This document shows positions 7,502 to 16,292 of a stretch of 64,000 nucleotides of DNA, piece by piece (within the stretch, counting starts at the first letter, position 1; each line of letters opens with the position of its first letter). The position numbers were made by a program, and so were the translations under genes. The notes beneath the pieces were generated by a model. The model ran no database searches. It was not told where the DNA came from and worked only from the letters and a program-made list of their open reading frames with translations. This DNA is from JBMOKT01 sp049323895 (GTDB lineage: Bacteria > Bacillota > Peptococcia > Peptococcales > BICA1-8), in NCBI GenBank assembly GCA_049323895.1, contig JBMOKT010000023.1, forward strand, positions 186,001 to 250,000. Reading direction: 5' to 3'.

Positions 7502-8878
7502 TTAATTCACAAATAGCGGCAAAATACCTAAGAGCAGGATAATTGTCATAATCATATGACCTGATATCCAAACGTAAGCCAGTTTTGCTGTCTCCTTAAA
7601 ACCTGATTTTGCAATACCCATAGCGGCATAAAGACACAAGGCCATGGGCGGTGTCATTCCTTCCATACAGCCTGTAATTGCAGGCATTACCGCAGCAATA
7701 ATAAAGGGATCCAAACCTACTGCAGCTCCGGTGGAGATGATGGCTCCACCAAGGATAGCCACTTGGGCAGAACCGGGCATAACCATTCCCAGAAAGGCTG
7801 TAAAGACAACAACCAGAATTGCCCAACCTAAAGGACCAACACCAAAGCTTAGAAACCACTCCTTAACAGCCTGTTCCATGGCAATCTCTTTAAACACTAC
7901 AGAAATGGCATAGGCAAAATAGATAGTAGCTGAAACTGGGACAACACCCTTTAAGGTATTCTTAAAGAGGTTCAGGATGCCAGTGAAATTAAATCCACCT
8001 TCGATGTTATTGCGACCGATATATAAGGCATAGACACAGGCCACACCTGCCACAAACATCAGTAGGGTACCGGAGAAAGATTTCTGACCGGCTTCACCTA
8101 GGCGAGATATAACAAAAGGCTTCATGACCGAATCCATAAGCAGGGGCAAAAGAATCAAAACAGGAATTAGCAGAGATGTCCAGCCTTCTTTCAGAGATTG
8201 CATAAAGGCAGGTCTTTCCTCTTTGGGAATAGGCTTGACACCGTAGTATTTTGCGAATGCATATAAGAAAAGGGCTCTCTGGATAATCAACCAGCCCCCT
8301 ACAATCCAAAGGGCCAGCCAAAAGGTGGATAGTGAATACTTATCTGGGTAAAGAGCGGCAAGGATACCAAACCCAACCAGGTTCAGACCCGGTCCCATCT
8401 GGTTGCCCAGTGTACTGCACGCCATCTCCGTGGTAGCGGCCAGAGACCGTGGATAACCAGTCTTAATCATAGCAGGAATGGTAAAAACACCTGTAGCTGC
8501 TACGTTGCCGGCTCCAGTGCCCGACATCATGGCCATAGCGCTGCTCCCCAGTAAAGATACATATCCTGCCCCTCCCGGCAGACCACCAAAGACCGAGATA
8601 ATCAAAGCGATTAGCTTTTCGACAACTCTGGTTTGATTAAGAATGTAGGCCAGTACAAGAAAAGTTACGATAATGTAAAATAGCGAACTTGTGGTTGGGA
8701 AAATAAGGTATTTCCAGAACAGGTCATACCTCTGGGTCATAATGATGGTAAAAGGAAACCCCAGAGCAATAGCTTCATAGATAGGCCGTTTGAATACCAT
8801 GAACACAAACATGATAAATAATAAAAGTTCAACTAAGTAAAAAATTTCTAATGGTATTCCGCCAACAGTAACATTCAT
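7502..8878 (-). CDS. TRAP-like large permease (DctM superfamily), copy 2
   Basis: 458 aa, multi-spanning. It contains GAGYVSLLGSSAMAMMSGTG and AGNVAATGVFTIPAMIKTGY in the first half, GMVMPGSAQVAILGGAI and MEGMTPPMALCLYAAMG in the second. It is a paralogue of the 5724-7103 permease. The ATG overlaps the TGA stop of the glutamine amidotransferase gene by 4 nt (ATGA), so the two are probably translationally coupled and belong to one transcription unit. Residues differ at the likely substrate site: GNIIPPSGT in copy 1 is GNQMGPGLN here. The two copies may therefore carry different substrates. Confidence 0.8.
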   Translation of the reverse strand: MNVTVGGIPLEIFYLVELLLFIMFVFMVFKRPIYEAIALGFPFTIIMTQRYDLFWKYLIFPTTSSLFYIIVTFLVLAYILNQTRVVEKLIALIISVFGGLPGGAGYVSLLGSSAMAMMSGTGAGNVAATGVFTIPAMIKTGYPRSLAATTEMACSTLGNQMGPGLNLVGFGILAALYPDKYSLSTFWLALWIVGGWLIIQRALFLYAFAKYYGVKPIPKEERPAFMQSLKEGWTSLLIPVLILLPLLMDSVMKPFVISRLGEAGQKSFSGTLLMFVAGVACVYALYIGRNNIEGGFNFTGILNLFKNTLKGVVPVSATIYFAYAISVVFKEIAMEQAVKEWFLSFGVGPLGWAILVVVFTAFLGMVMPGSAQVAILGGAIISTGAAVGLDPFIIAAVMPAITGCMEGMTPPMALCLYAAMGIAKSGFKETAKLAYVWISGHMIMTIILLLGILPLFVN

Positions 8879-9645
8879 TTTAACACTCCTCTCTTCTTCC
8901 TCTTTTCAACTGCCTGAAACTTAAATTCTTCAAACAACTTGTTCCAAACCAGGTCACGTTTCACCACAATCTCCGGATGAAACTGGGTCAACAAGACAAA
9001 CGTATTCACCTCACTTTCCAATGCTTCAATAACCTGGTCATGTGAACGGGCAACCACCTTTAAGCTTCGGCCAATCTCTTTAATAGATTGACTATGCCAG
9101 CTGTTTACAGACAGCATTGTTACCCCCAAAACCCTTGCAAGATGACTATCTTCTTCAATTTTTATCTCATGATATGCCTCTTCAAGGCTTTTCCCGAATT
9201 TTGTCTGGTTGTGTTCCATGGCACCGGACACGTTTTCGGATATTTTCAAGTACATAGTCCCGCCCATTACTTCATTTATCATCTGCATTCCACGGCATAT
9301 TCCTAGAATTGGCAGGTCTAGTTCCAATGCTTTACTAAACAGCTTGCTTTCGGAACGGTACCTGTCCGGCGCTGTATCGGCCAGCACAGGTATCTCTTTA
9401 CGGTTTAAAATATAGTCAGGAATCTTGCCTCCCCCCGTACAAAGCAAACCATCTATGACATGAAGCACTTCAACGATAAAATCATCATTTTCATTAACCG
9501 GAATGAGAAAAGGCAACATCCCGTTCCGAATCAGGATGTCGGGATAGGTGCGATCAATGTAGTTCAGAGACCTTCCCGGAAAAATATCATCCTGATGTCC
9601 CGTATCAACATGGCAGGTTACGCCGATAACCGGTGTCTTATTCAT
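8875..9645 (-). CDS. Class I glutamine amidotransferase, gamma-glutamyl-GABA hydrolase (PuuD) type
   Basis: 256 aa. It contains the nucleophile elbow LGICRGMQMINEVMGG (Cys nucleophile), the histidine motif TQFHPEI and GLLCTGGGKIPD, matching the peptidase C26/PuuD group that hydrolyses gamma-glutamyl amides such as gamma-glutamyl-GABA. ATG 9645 is chosen because GGTGGGAA precedes it and upstream residues (SRGGWWE) are a purine-rich leader. The gene sits between the mutase and the first permease gene of an otherwise unknown catabolic locus. It could free an amino acid or amine from a gamma-glutamyl conjugate taken up by the permeases. Substrate unknown. Confidence 0.82.
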   Translation of the reverse strand: MNKTPVIGVTCHVDTGHQDDIFPGRSLNYIDRTYPDILIRNGMLPFLIPVNENDDFIVEVLHVIDGLLCTGGGKIPDYILNRKEIPVLADTAPDRYRSESKLFSKALELDLPILGICRGMQMINEVMGGTMYLKISENVSGAMEHNQTKFGKSLEEAYHEIKIEEDSHLARVLGVTMLSVNSWHSQSIKEIGRSLKVVARSHDQVIEALESEVNTFVLLTQFHPEIVVKRDLVWNKLFEEFKFQAVEKRKKRGVLK

Positions 9646-9801
9646 TTCCCACCATCCCCCCCGTGACAAAACTAATTTCTAAATTAAATTTTCATTACAT
9701 TAGGCAAGTTAAACAAATAATCCTATGGCTATTTTAGATATATTTGTTAAATATTTTTTAATTTTTTAACATTTCCAAATATTTTAATTATTTTAAGGAT
9801 A

Positions 9802-9823
9802 GCTGCAGTCTTTCGACTGCAGC
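9802..9823 (-). terminator. Hairpin downstream of the mutase gene
   Basis: A 9-bp perfect stem GCTGCAGTC/GACTGCAGC with a 4-nt loop lies between the B12 mutase stop (9867) and the amidotransferase start. There is no T-run directly after it on the minus strand, so it may be a processing or partial termination site rather than a strong terminator. Confidence 0.5.
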
Positions 9824-9866
9824 ATTATTACATTGTTTATCCATTTTGATAAGCACTTCAATTATG

Positions 9867-12800
9867 TTATAGGTCTTGGATATTTTTTAAATATTTTTTC
9901 ATAATTCTTAAAGCGCCTTCTGGATCCAGGCGACCATAAAGTCCTCCAACTGTTGATATTAAATAAGAAGCATCTAATAAAACCTGACCATTAGGTCTTA
10001 AAGTATATGGCTCCTGCTCATCATGTAAAGAACCTTCAACAATCAGTTTTAATTCATCAATATGTTCCGGGGTATTTGCTTTGCATTTATGATAAATAGT
10101 TCCACCGATCAATAGTGTTGTACAAGGTTCAGTAAATAAATTAACTCCATATTGTAAAAAATATGTCTCCGTTTCTTTTACATATCCTGTATTGTTCTCA
10201 GTGGCTATCTTCATTATCTGTCTTGCAAACCAAGCATAAACCGAACTCCAGGCAATTGTTGTCGGCAGCATATGGGGATTTTTATGAATCCATTTTAATA
10301 ATTCGCCAAGTTTTATGTGAAAACGTCCATTGGCCTCTTCAACAAAGGCGCTAAAGGAATCCTCGCCTTTTTGAAAATCAGAAAACTTCTGGTTGAAGAA
10401 ATTGTCAAGTTTTTTATTTAGCTCTCCAGTCTTATATTCTTCCAAATCCATGAGGTTCTCAGCATTATAGGCCATTCCGTATTTGCCTTCAACTCTCCTA
10501 AAGGCTAAAGGAGTATTAGGAGTTTTTAAGATAGTTCTTTTTACTTTCTTTTTGGGATCTTTTCCTGGATAATCATATAAGGGATTATCTAATACATTTA
10601 CATAAAAATCTGTAGTACAGCCTCCAATATCCAGAGCCATAATATTACCTATGCCCTTTTCTTTACCATAGCCTTTAGCTAACAAATTGATTCCTAAGAA
10701 ACAAGCTCTGGGAGTAGGAATAAATTTGGCATCCATAAATTCTTCAATGACATCAAAACCTTTTCCTCTAATAATTACCGTCTGGAAAAGTTCCCTTATT
10801 GTTTCATTTACTGCTTCGATATTATATGTGTTTACTTCAGGCATAACATTTGATGTAAACCTAACATCTACTCCAGCCTTTGAAAAGATTTCTCCAACTT
10901 TATCCTGAATATCTTCATTGCCTGCATATATTACCGGTACACCATATTTGGCATAGGCTTTTGAATTCTCGGCATGTTTTGCCAGTATCTCTACATTGTG
11001 CAGTTGAGTCGCTGTATCTCCACCTTCATTTGTACCACCAGCAATAAGAATTATTTCCGGTTGATCTTCTTCATAAATATATTTAGCCTGTTCATCGGAT
11101 AATTTACCGGCATAACTATTTAATAGCTTGGCACCGGCGGTCAAAGAAGCTAAATTAGCAGCAAAACCACTTTCTTCTTCAACTAAAGACACCGTTACCA
11201 TCTTTAGACCACCTTTAGCACTGGAACACGGCAGCTTGATATCAAATTCATTCATTTTTTTGGCTAAAGGCTCCCAATTACCCGCTTTTTGGCATTCAGC
11301 CAACACTCCTAAGCCATTGGCTAACCCTTCTCTAATGTCATCTACCGTTGTCGGAACATATTTAAGCTCAAATTCATCCTTACCGGTATCTAATATACCA
11401 ATTTTAGAGAAAGTGCTTCCAAAATCCACCACCAAAACTTTTTTGTCTTTAAAATTCGTTACACCAACCTGCTTTCTAAATTCAGCTACTACCTCCTCGA
11501 TATCTTCTGCCAATTCGGAAATACTACTTTCCTCATCAGCTTGGGAAATATTTTTATAAAAATACCAAGGATTACGTTTCCTTACTATGTCCACCCTTTC
11601 GAATTCATCTTTAATCTTGATACCGTCAAATTCGTCAATTACACATTTGCCATCTAGCATTTTTGTTCTGCATTTTCCAACCAACTCATAACGTTTGTCT
11701 ATTACAGTAATCTGAGGTGCCTGAAAAAGCCCTACTTGTAACGCTAATTCTAAATTATCAGGAGTCATCAAACCGCAAGATTTTGTGGGATAATTCTCTT
11801 CATTTATAAAATCTAGGAGCATATTTTCAAAATGTTTTTCTTGATCTACTGGATTTTTCCTTGTAAGAGCCTCCTGTACATCAACAGCCCACTCATAAAA
11901 ATTATCAAAAGTAACTTGACCTTCATAACCACCCATTACAGCTAAATGAAGTATATTGTACATAGCACCTTGTTTTAAGTCTTTTTTCCGGGCGTCAACT
12001 CGGGAGTCACCAAAAATATCTGGTTGAACACTTCGCTTAAAGTTTTTAAAAATATTTTTAACTATATCACAGCTTTCAATAATATCCCCGGCACGGGCTT
12101 CATGGTGGGCTTCAGGAAAACTAACAACGTGTACAATTTCAGGCTCCATAAACATCTGCCAGTATGTTGTCATAGCTAAATGCCCTTTAGCCTCATCAAG
12201 ATTGGGCGGAAAGCTGGATAAGCCTCCTCTGGTTTCTTTAATAATGTTAAACTCAAAATGCCTTGTTAAGGGTTCAATAATTTCGTAGGCAGCCTTCATT
12301 TTAGCCAAATCATACATAGGATCAATTTCAGGTGGTAAATCAAACATCAGCTGCATAACATAATCCTTGATTCCCAATTTTAAAGCAATTATACCGGCTA
12401 AAATATGATCAACTACATACATGTCATCTGTACAGTTGCGCAGTTGCCATTGGTGAGGATCATTTATTTCTAAAGGCTTTCCTTGTTCAGCCCACCACTT
12501 TATAACATCGAAATGTTCCTGAAAACTATCTTCGATAGAGATTGGTCCTCTCCCATCCAGTTCATTATAGAAAAATATGGGAACTGCCGCAAAACCCATA
12601 TTGAGAGTTTCTTCAAAAGTCTTAGCCAATTCAACTAATTCATCAGTTCCGGAATAAATTCTTGATAAAGGGAAATTTCCTCTCTTAGTTGCTTCCTTCA
12701 ATGCTTTTAAATCCTCTTTAGTCCTTATCGGTGCCCCACCCTGTCCTCTTAAATATCTATCCGGGTCTTCTTCTCCCCTAATAAATTTTGTCAAAAAGGC

Positions 12801-13514
12801 TTGACAGGGCTGATCTGGAGCTAGAGAAATTATTTCCACACAACCTGCATCACTTACTTTTTCGACATCTCTTATTGTCGGTTCCATACTCTCCGATTGA
12901 ATGCCAATATGCGCTCTAATGATAGGTCTATCTTCTAATTCTTTAACCTGCTTTATTCTTTCTTTTAAAAAGTCCGACCATTCTATCTCTTTCTTAGTAC
13001 TAATGGTTTTCCCATCCGCAAAAGCCTCTAGTTCTTCCATTGTTATGTAATCATCAACTATTAGTTCAAAAAAGTTTATAAATTCAGGTTTCTTTTTATA
13101 TTCCTCTTGAATTTTTTTGAAATCATAATTCCGTTGATCTTCCGGAGTGAATTTGTCTTCTAATACTTCTTTGCCGGTCATGGCTCTAACCAGATTTGCC
13201 GCTGTCCTTAAACCACCAAAGCAGTATCTAATACCGCTGTGTTTGGGATCTATGCCATGTCTCCAGGCTTTTCCCACAAATTCCTCTATTAGTTTATCAA
13301 CATGTAGGTCTCCCAGACGACTTGAAATAGCAACTACCTCAGGCCGAGATTCTCTAATTTTATTTATACAATCCTGTATTGGAACAGCCGGGCCCAATTT
13401 TATGGCTACAAATCCCTTACCCCTATCTTCCATCCATTCGGCAAATGTTTCAACACCTAAAGAGTGAACACAATCTCCAATGGAACCTGCTAAAACCCTA
13501 TATTTTTTCCCCAT
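9867..13514 (-). CDS. Adenosylcobalamin-dependent glutamate-mutase-like enzyme fused to MutL/GlmL reactivase
   Basis: 1215 aa. ATG 13514 is set by GGAGGTATTGCTT; an upstream in-frame extension lacks such a site. Residues 5-115 form a B12-binding-like Rossmann domain (GDCVHSLG near 13-20, then AIKLGPAVP, AISSRLG and YCFGG). Residues about 200-600 form a large TIM-barrel-like part resembling the epsilon subunit of methylaspartate mutase. Residues about 640-1215 are a MutL/GlmL ASKHA ATPase, with phosphate motifs VVDFGSTFSK and ALDIGGCTTDF and a C-terminal LLIGGTIYHK. In glutamate mutase systems these three parts are separate proteins (GlmS, GlmE, GlmL). The B12 motif is D-C-V-H-S-L-G rather than D-x-H-x-x-G. 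The substrate is unknown; an amino-acid carbon-skeleton rearrangement is inferred. Confidence 0.75.
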   Translation of the reverse strand: MGKKYRVLAGSIGDCVHSLGVETFAEWMEDRGKGFVAIKLGPAVPIQDCINKIRESRPEVVAISSRLGDLHVDKLIEEFVGKAWRHGIDPKHSGIRYCFGGLRTAANLVRAMTGKEVLEDKFTPEDQRNYDFKKIQEEYKKKPEFINFFELIVDDYITMEELEAFADGKTISTKKEIEWSDFLKERIKQVKELEDRPIIRAHIGIQSESMEPTIRDVEKVSDAGCVEIISLAPDQPCQAFLTKFIRGEEDPDRYLRGQGGAPIRTKEDLKALKEATKRGNFPLSRIYSGTDELVELAKTFEETLNMGFAAVPIFFYNELDGRGPISIEDSFQEHFDVIKWWAEQGKPLEINDPHQWQLRNCTDDMYVVDHILAGIIALKLGIKDYVMQLMFDLPPEIDPMYDLAKMKAAYEIIEPLTRHFEFNIIKETRGGLSSFPPNLDEAKGHLAMTTYWQMFMEPEIVHVVSFPEAHHEARAGDIIESCDIVKNIFKNFKRSVQPDIFGDSRVDARKKDLKQGAMYNILHLAVMGGYEGQVTFDNFYEWAVDVQEALTRKNPVDQEKHFENMLLDFINEENYPTKSCGLMTPDNLELALQVGLFQAPQITVIDKRYELVGKCRTKMLDGKCVIDEFDGIKIKDEFERVDIVRKRNPWYFYKNISQADEESSISELAEDIEEVVAEFRKQVGVTNFKDKKVLVVDFGSTFSKIGILDTGKDEFELKYVPTTVDDIREGLANGLGVLAECQKAGNWEPLAKKMNEFDIKLPCSSAKGGLKMVTVSLVEEESGFAANLASLTAGAKLLNSYAGKLSDEQAKYIYEEDQPEIILIAGGTNEGGDTATQLHNVEILAKHAENSKAYAKYGVPVIYAGNEDIQDKVGEIFSKAGVDVRFTSNVMPEVNTYNIEAVNETIRELFQTVIIRGKGFDVIEEFMDAKFIPTPRACFLGINLLAKGYGKEKGIGNIMALDIGGCTTDFYVNVLDNPLYDYPGKDPKKKVKRTILKTPNTPLAFRRVEGKYGMAYNAENLMDLEEYKTGELNKKLDNFFNQKFSDFQKGEDSFSAFVEEANGRFHIKLGELLKWIHKNPHMLPTTIAWSSVYAWFARQIMKIATENNTGYVKETETYFLQYGVNLFTEPCTTLLIGGTIYHKCKANTPEHIDELKLIVEGSLHDEQEPYTLRPNGQVLLDASYLISTVGGLYGRLDPEGALRIMKKYLKNIQDL

Positions 13515-13595
13515 AAGCAATACCTCCAATATTAAAAATTGTGTAGGAAAACCTACTAAGCCTGTTTCATTCACTAGTACTTTATCAACCGGTGC

Positions 13596-14828
13596 CTAGT
13601 TCTGGATTCTCAATTCTCCTGTTACCTCCTCCTTCCAGAGTTGACCTTTCACAGCTGCTACCATTGAATTCAGATTTGTAATTCCGTAGTTAAAGGGCAC
13701 TCTGGTCTCGGCTAAATTTCCTCCCCGAAGTTGACCGTCAATTAAATACTCTTTATTAATCCATTTACTAGTGGTATTCAGCACTTGGTCTATCATCGGT
13801 GTTGCAACTCCGCAAATTTGAGCAATAGCCTTTGTTACTACAAGTCCTGTTGGAACATCTTCAGTCAGATACCTTGAGGAAAAATCAGGATAGTAACCGT
13901 CAGCTTTTTTTATCATTGGAGCCTTAAGGCCATCATAGGCCTTATTCGTAATAAATGCTGAAACTAAACTAGAAGTGTCTTTAATTGAACTCCCATATGT
14001 ATCAAAAAGCCATTTTTTCAAATCTTTTACTTCCTCTAAACTCAACCCAGGAAATGCTTTTTCTATTGCGTATTTAATACTTTGGATTTCCTGGGACATT
14101 TTTTCAAGTATTGAACCAATTTCTTCATTTACACCCTGATAAAAAAGCAGGGACTCAGGGTAAGGTAAACCTTCATAATTCTTGAATAAACCATACATAA
14201 TTCCCGGATGAACAATCTGACCTATATTGCTTAAGGACACAGCTAATACATTTTCCACGGGATAAAATCTAGCAAAGGTAAGCTTACTCAGAATTTCTGC
14301 TGTTTCTTTTGCCTTTTCAGGAGGAATAGCAGCAACACCAATTTTATCTTTCGTTCCAACAACCTTGACCTTCTTTCCTGGCGACTCAAGTCTGCAGGCC
14401 CAGGGTAATGTTTGTGCAGCAAAAAGAATTATATTTTCTGCATAATTATCCTTTAATATAGACGGAAAACTAAATTCAAAACCACTGCGTGCTGGGAGGG
14501 CACCGATTAATACTTTTTCCTTTAAATATGGAGCAATAGCTTTTAGCATTATTTCATGGGAATAGGCTGGGGCTATAAAAACTATTAAATCTGCTCCCTG
14601 ACAGATTGAGGGGCTTTGGGAAATAATATCTACCTTTTCTTTAATAATGGAACCACTGAAAACTACTTCAATCCCGCCATTTTCTTCCATAGCCTCTTTG
14701 ATTAACTTTGCTTCATCTTTATATGGTGCATATATCCCTACTAAACCATTTGAGCCTAAATATGCTTTTGCTAGTACCGCAAAAACGTGGGCACCATTAC
14801 CTCCACCACACACAATTACTTTTTTCAT
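13596..14828 (-). CDS. Opine/octopine-dehydrogenase-like NAD(P)-dependent oxidoreductase
   Basis: 410 aa. The N-terminal Rossmann domain has KVIVCGGGNGAHVFAVLAK (G-x-G-x-x-G/A type). The C-terminal domain contains SNIGQIVHPGIMYG, matching the conserved N-x-x-x-x-H-P region of the octopine/nopaline dehydrogenase family, whose His acts in catalysis. Such enzymes make or oxidise N-(carboxyalkyl) amino acids. It is the promoter-proximal gene of the minus-strand locus, 82 bp before the mutase gene. In a catabolic setting it could oxidatively split an opine-like substrate into an amino acid and a 2-oxo acid. Start ATG 14828 has only a weak upstream GGTG. Function in the locus is inferred. Confidence 0.78.
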   Translation of the reverse strand: MKKVIVCGGGNGAHVFAVLAKAYLGSNGLVGIYAPYKDEAKLIKEAMEENGGIEVVFSGSIIKEKVDIISQSPSICQGADLIVFIAPAYSHEIMLKAIAPYLKEKVLIGALPARSGFEFSFPSILKDNYAENIILFAAQTLPWACRLESPGKKVKVVGTKDKIGVAAIPPEKAKETAEILSKLTFARFYPVENVLAVSLSNIGQIVHPGIMYGLFKNYEGLPYPESLLFYQGVNEEIGSILEKMSQEIQSIKYAIEKAFPGLSLEEVKDLKKWLFDTYGSSIKDTSSLVSAFITNKAYDGLKAPMIKKADGYYPDFSSRYLTEDVPTGLVVTKAIAQICGVATPMIDQVLNTTSKWINKEYLIDGQLRGGNLAETRVPFNYGITNLNSMVAAVKGQLWKEEVTGELRIQN

Positions 14829-14859
14829 AATATAACAACACCACGCCCAATTTTTATAC

Positions 14860-14871
14860 TGGTAATTACCA
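14860..14871. promoter_or_regulatory. Palindrome in the divergent promoter region, possible GntR operator
   Basis: TGGTAATTACCA is a perfect 12-bp palindrome in the 203-bp region between the opine-dehydrogenase-like gene and the divergent GntR gene. Position and symmetry suit an operator for the regulator, but only this one copy was found. Confidence 0.35.
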
Positions 14872-15031
14872 CTTTACTAATTGGTTCTATATATATGCAG
14901 AAAATCCTGCAAATATTTTGATTATTTTTAATTTTTTATTTTTTATTTTTTTACACTGGCAAAAACATTCTTATAGTTAATTAAATTTGTTATAATAATC
15001 ATTGCAATACCGCTTGAATAGGAGGGAAAAA

Positions 15032-15784
15032 ATGATTTCTAAAAATGATTCAGTTCCTTTACACAAACAGGTTGAAGCTATCTTAAAAGATTTAATTATA
15101 AACAAGCTTAAACCCGATGATCAGATCCCATCAGAAAGGGATTTGTGCAAGATGTACGGTTTAAGCCGAACCACTATTCGCCAGGCAATTAATAAAGAGG
15201 TAAATGAGGGAAATCTTTATAGAATTCAAGGTAAAGGCACCTTTGTTGCTAAACCTAAAATTTATCAAGAGCTATTTAAAATGTCTTCATTTAAAGAAAC
15301 GATACTTGCTAGAGGCATGAAACCAAAGATGATGATTTATAGTTCGGATTTTTTAATTGCCAACTTGCAAACGGCAACTCTTTTAAATATAAGCCCCCAT
15401 GAAGAGATACTTAAAATCATTTTGGTTGGTTATGCCGATGAAGAGCCTATCGCTCTTTATAAATCTTATTTGCCGGCTGGTCTAGGACAACTTACCCTAA
15501 AGGAAGCTGAAAAATGCGAAAAGAATGGTGAGGCCTTTTCTACTTTTGAGCTTTATAAAAACTGTTGTGATGTCGAACCACATATTACCAATCAGACCTT
15601 TGAAGCAATTTTGCCCAATGATTTTAGTGCCAAGGTTTTAAAAATTTGTAATAACCAACCAGTATTTAAAGTAACCTCCCTTGTTTACACCAAAGAAAAT
15701 AAACCTATCGAATACAAAGAGGCATATTATCGAGGTGATAAGTTTAAATTTAATATAAGCAGAAAGCATATCATTACTCCATAA
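15032..15784 (+). CDS. GntR-family (HutC/UTRA) transcriptional regulator
   Basis: 250 aa. Winged helix-turn-helix near residues 10-75 (IPSERDLCKMYGLSRTTIRQ, then GKGTFVA), followed by a UTRA ligand-binding domain (SSFKETILARGMKPK, EEILKIILVGYADEEPIAL, CNNQPVFKVTSLVYTKENKP). ATG 15032 is preceded by AGGAGGGAAAAA. It is transcribed divergently from the opine-dehydrogenase/mutase/permease locus. The simplest reading is that it senses the substrate or an intermediate and controls that locus. A terminator follows immediately. Confidence 0.88.
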   Translation: MISKNDSVPLHKQVEAILKDLIINKLKPDDQIPSERDLCKMYGLSRTTIRQAINKEVNEGNLYRIQGKGTFVAKPKIYQELFKMSSFKETILARGMKPKMMIYSSDFLIANLQTATLLNISPHEEILKIILVGYADEEPIALYKSYLPAGLGQLTLKEAEKCEKNGEAFSTFELYKNCCDVEPHITNQTFEAILPNDFSAKVLKICNNQPVFKVTSLVYTKENKPIEYKEAYYRGDKFKFNISRKHIITP

Positions 15785-15786
15785 GA

Positions 15787-15810
15787 AAAACGGGCAAAGC
15801 CCGTTTTCTT
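15787..15810 (+). terminator. Intrinsic terminator of the GntR gene
   Basis: Stem AAAACGGGC/GCCCGTTTT with an AAA loop begins 3 bp after the GntR stop and ends in TTTTCTT. Confidence 0.85.
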
Positions 15811-15882
15811 ACTTCTTTTAATCTTGGGTGCTTCTATTTTAGGTTAATTCCTCATGGATATCATGTTTTCTCCAATAAAGAA

Positions 15883-16080
15883 CTACAAACTAGGGTGCAG
15901 CTCCTTTAGGGAAGAGAATAAACACCTTTTTGGAGATACGATCTTTTCTTCTTTCTTCAAATCCTTAATTACTTTATTAACTTCCTTTTTATCTAACTCT
16001 GCTTTTTCTGCAATATCTCCTGCTTTTAAAAGTTCAGCAGAATCTGCTAATGTTTTTAATACTGCTTCTTTTACTTCCAC
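15883..16080 (-). CDS. Small winged-helix-like DNA-binding protein
   Basis: 65 aa, starting at GTG 16080 with AGGAGG 8 nt upstream. The sequence reads as a compact winged helix: helices in VKEAVLKTLADSAELLKAGD, then IAEKAELDKKEVNKVIKDLKK as recognition region, and a wing KEEKIVSPKRCLF. It is similar in style to MarR-type or archaeal-like small HTH proteins. It is a monocistronic gene convergent with the GntR gene. No target is suggested by the context. Confidence 0.65.
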   Translation of the reverse strand: MEVKEAVLKTLADSAELLKAGDIAEKAELDKKEVNKVIKDLKKEEKIVSPKRCLFSSLKELHPSL

Positions 16081-16292
16081 CTCTACAACCTCCTACTATA
16101 ATGTCGTTTTATTACAGAAAATATATCATGCCTTAAAAAATGAATATCATGATACTACCATCAAACACACAAATATCAGTCTTCCTAAACTCAATTTATT
16201 ACTGAAAATATAGAAACTTTTCACAAAATCCGTGTATTATGTTATTATATATTTTGTCGAAAAGATTATTTTAATCATTAGGAGGTTTTAGC

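Noticed and set aside
7596..7859. Minus-strand Cys/Trp-rich frame in the second TRAP-like permease
   Set aside because: Alternate frame of a well-conserved permease; composition (CWCW, GYARFC) is that of a frame-shifted reading.
11128..11559. Long plus-strand reading frame (143 codons) inside the B12 mutase gene
   Set aside because: It is antisense to a clearly conserved coding sequence, has no ribosome site and a composition typical of a shadow frame.
14830..15031. Cobalamin riboswitch expected upstream of the B12 locus
   Set aside because: The divergent region is too short and AT-rich and shows no B12-box-like sequence or multi-helix structure.
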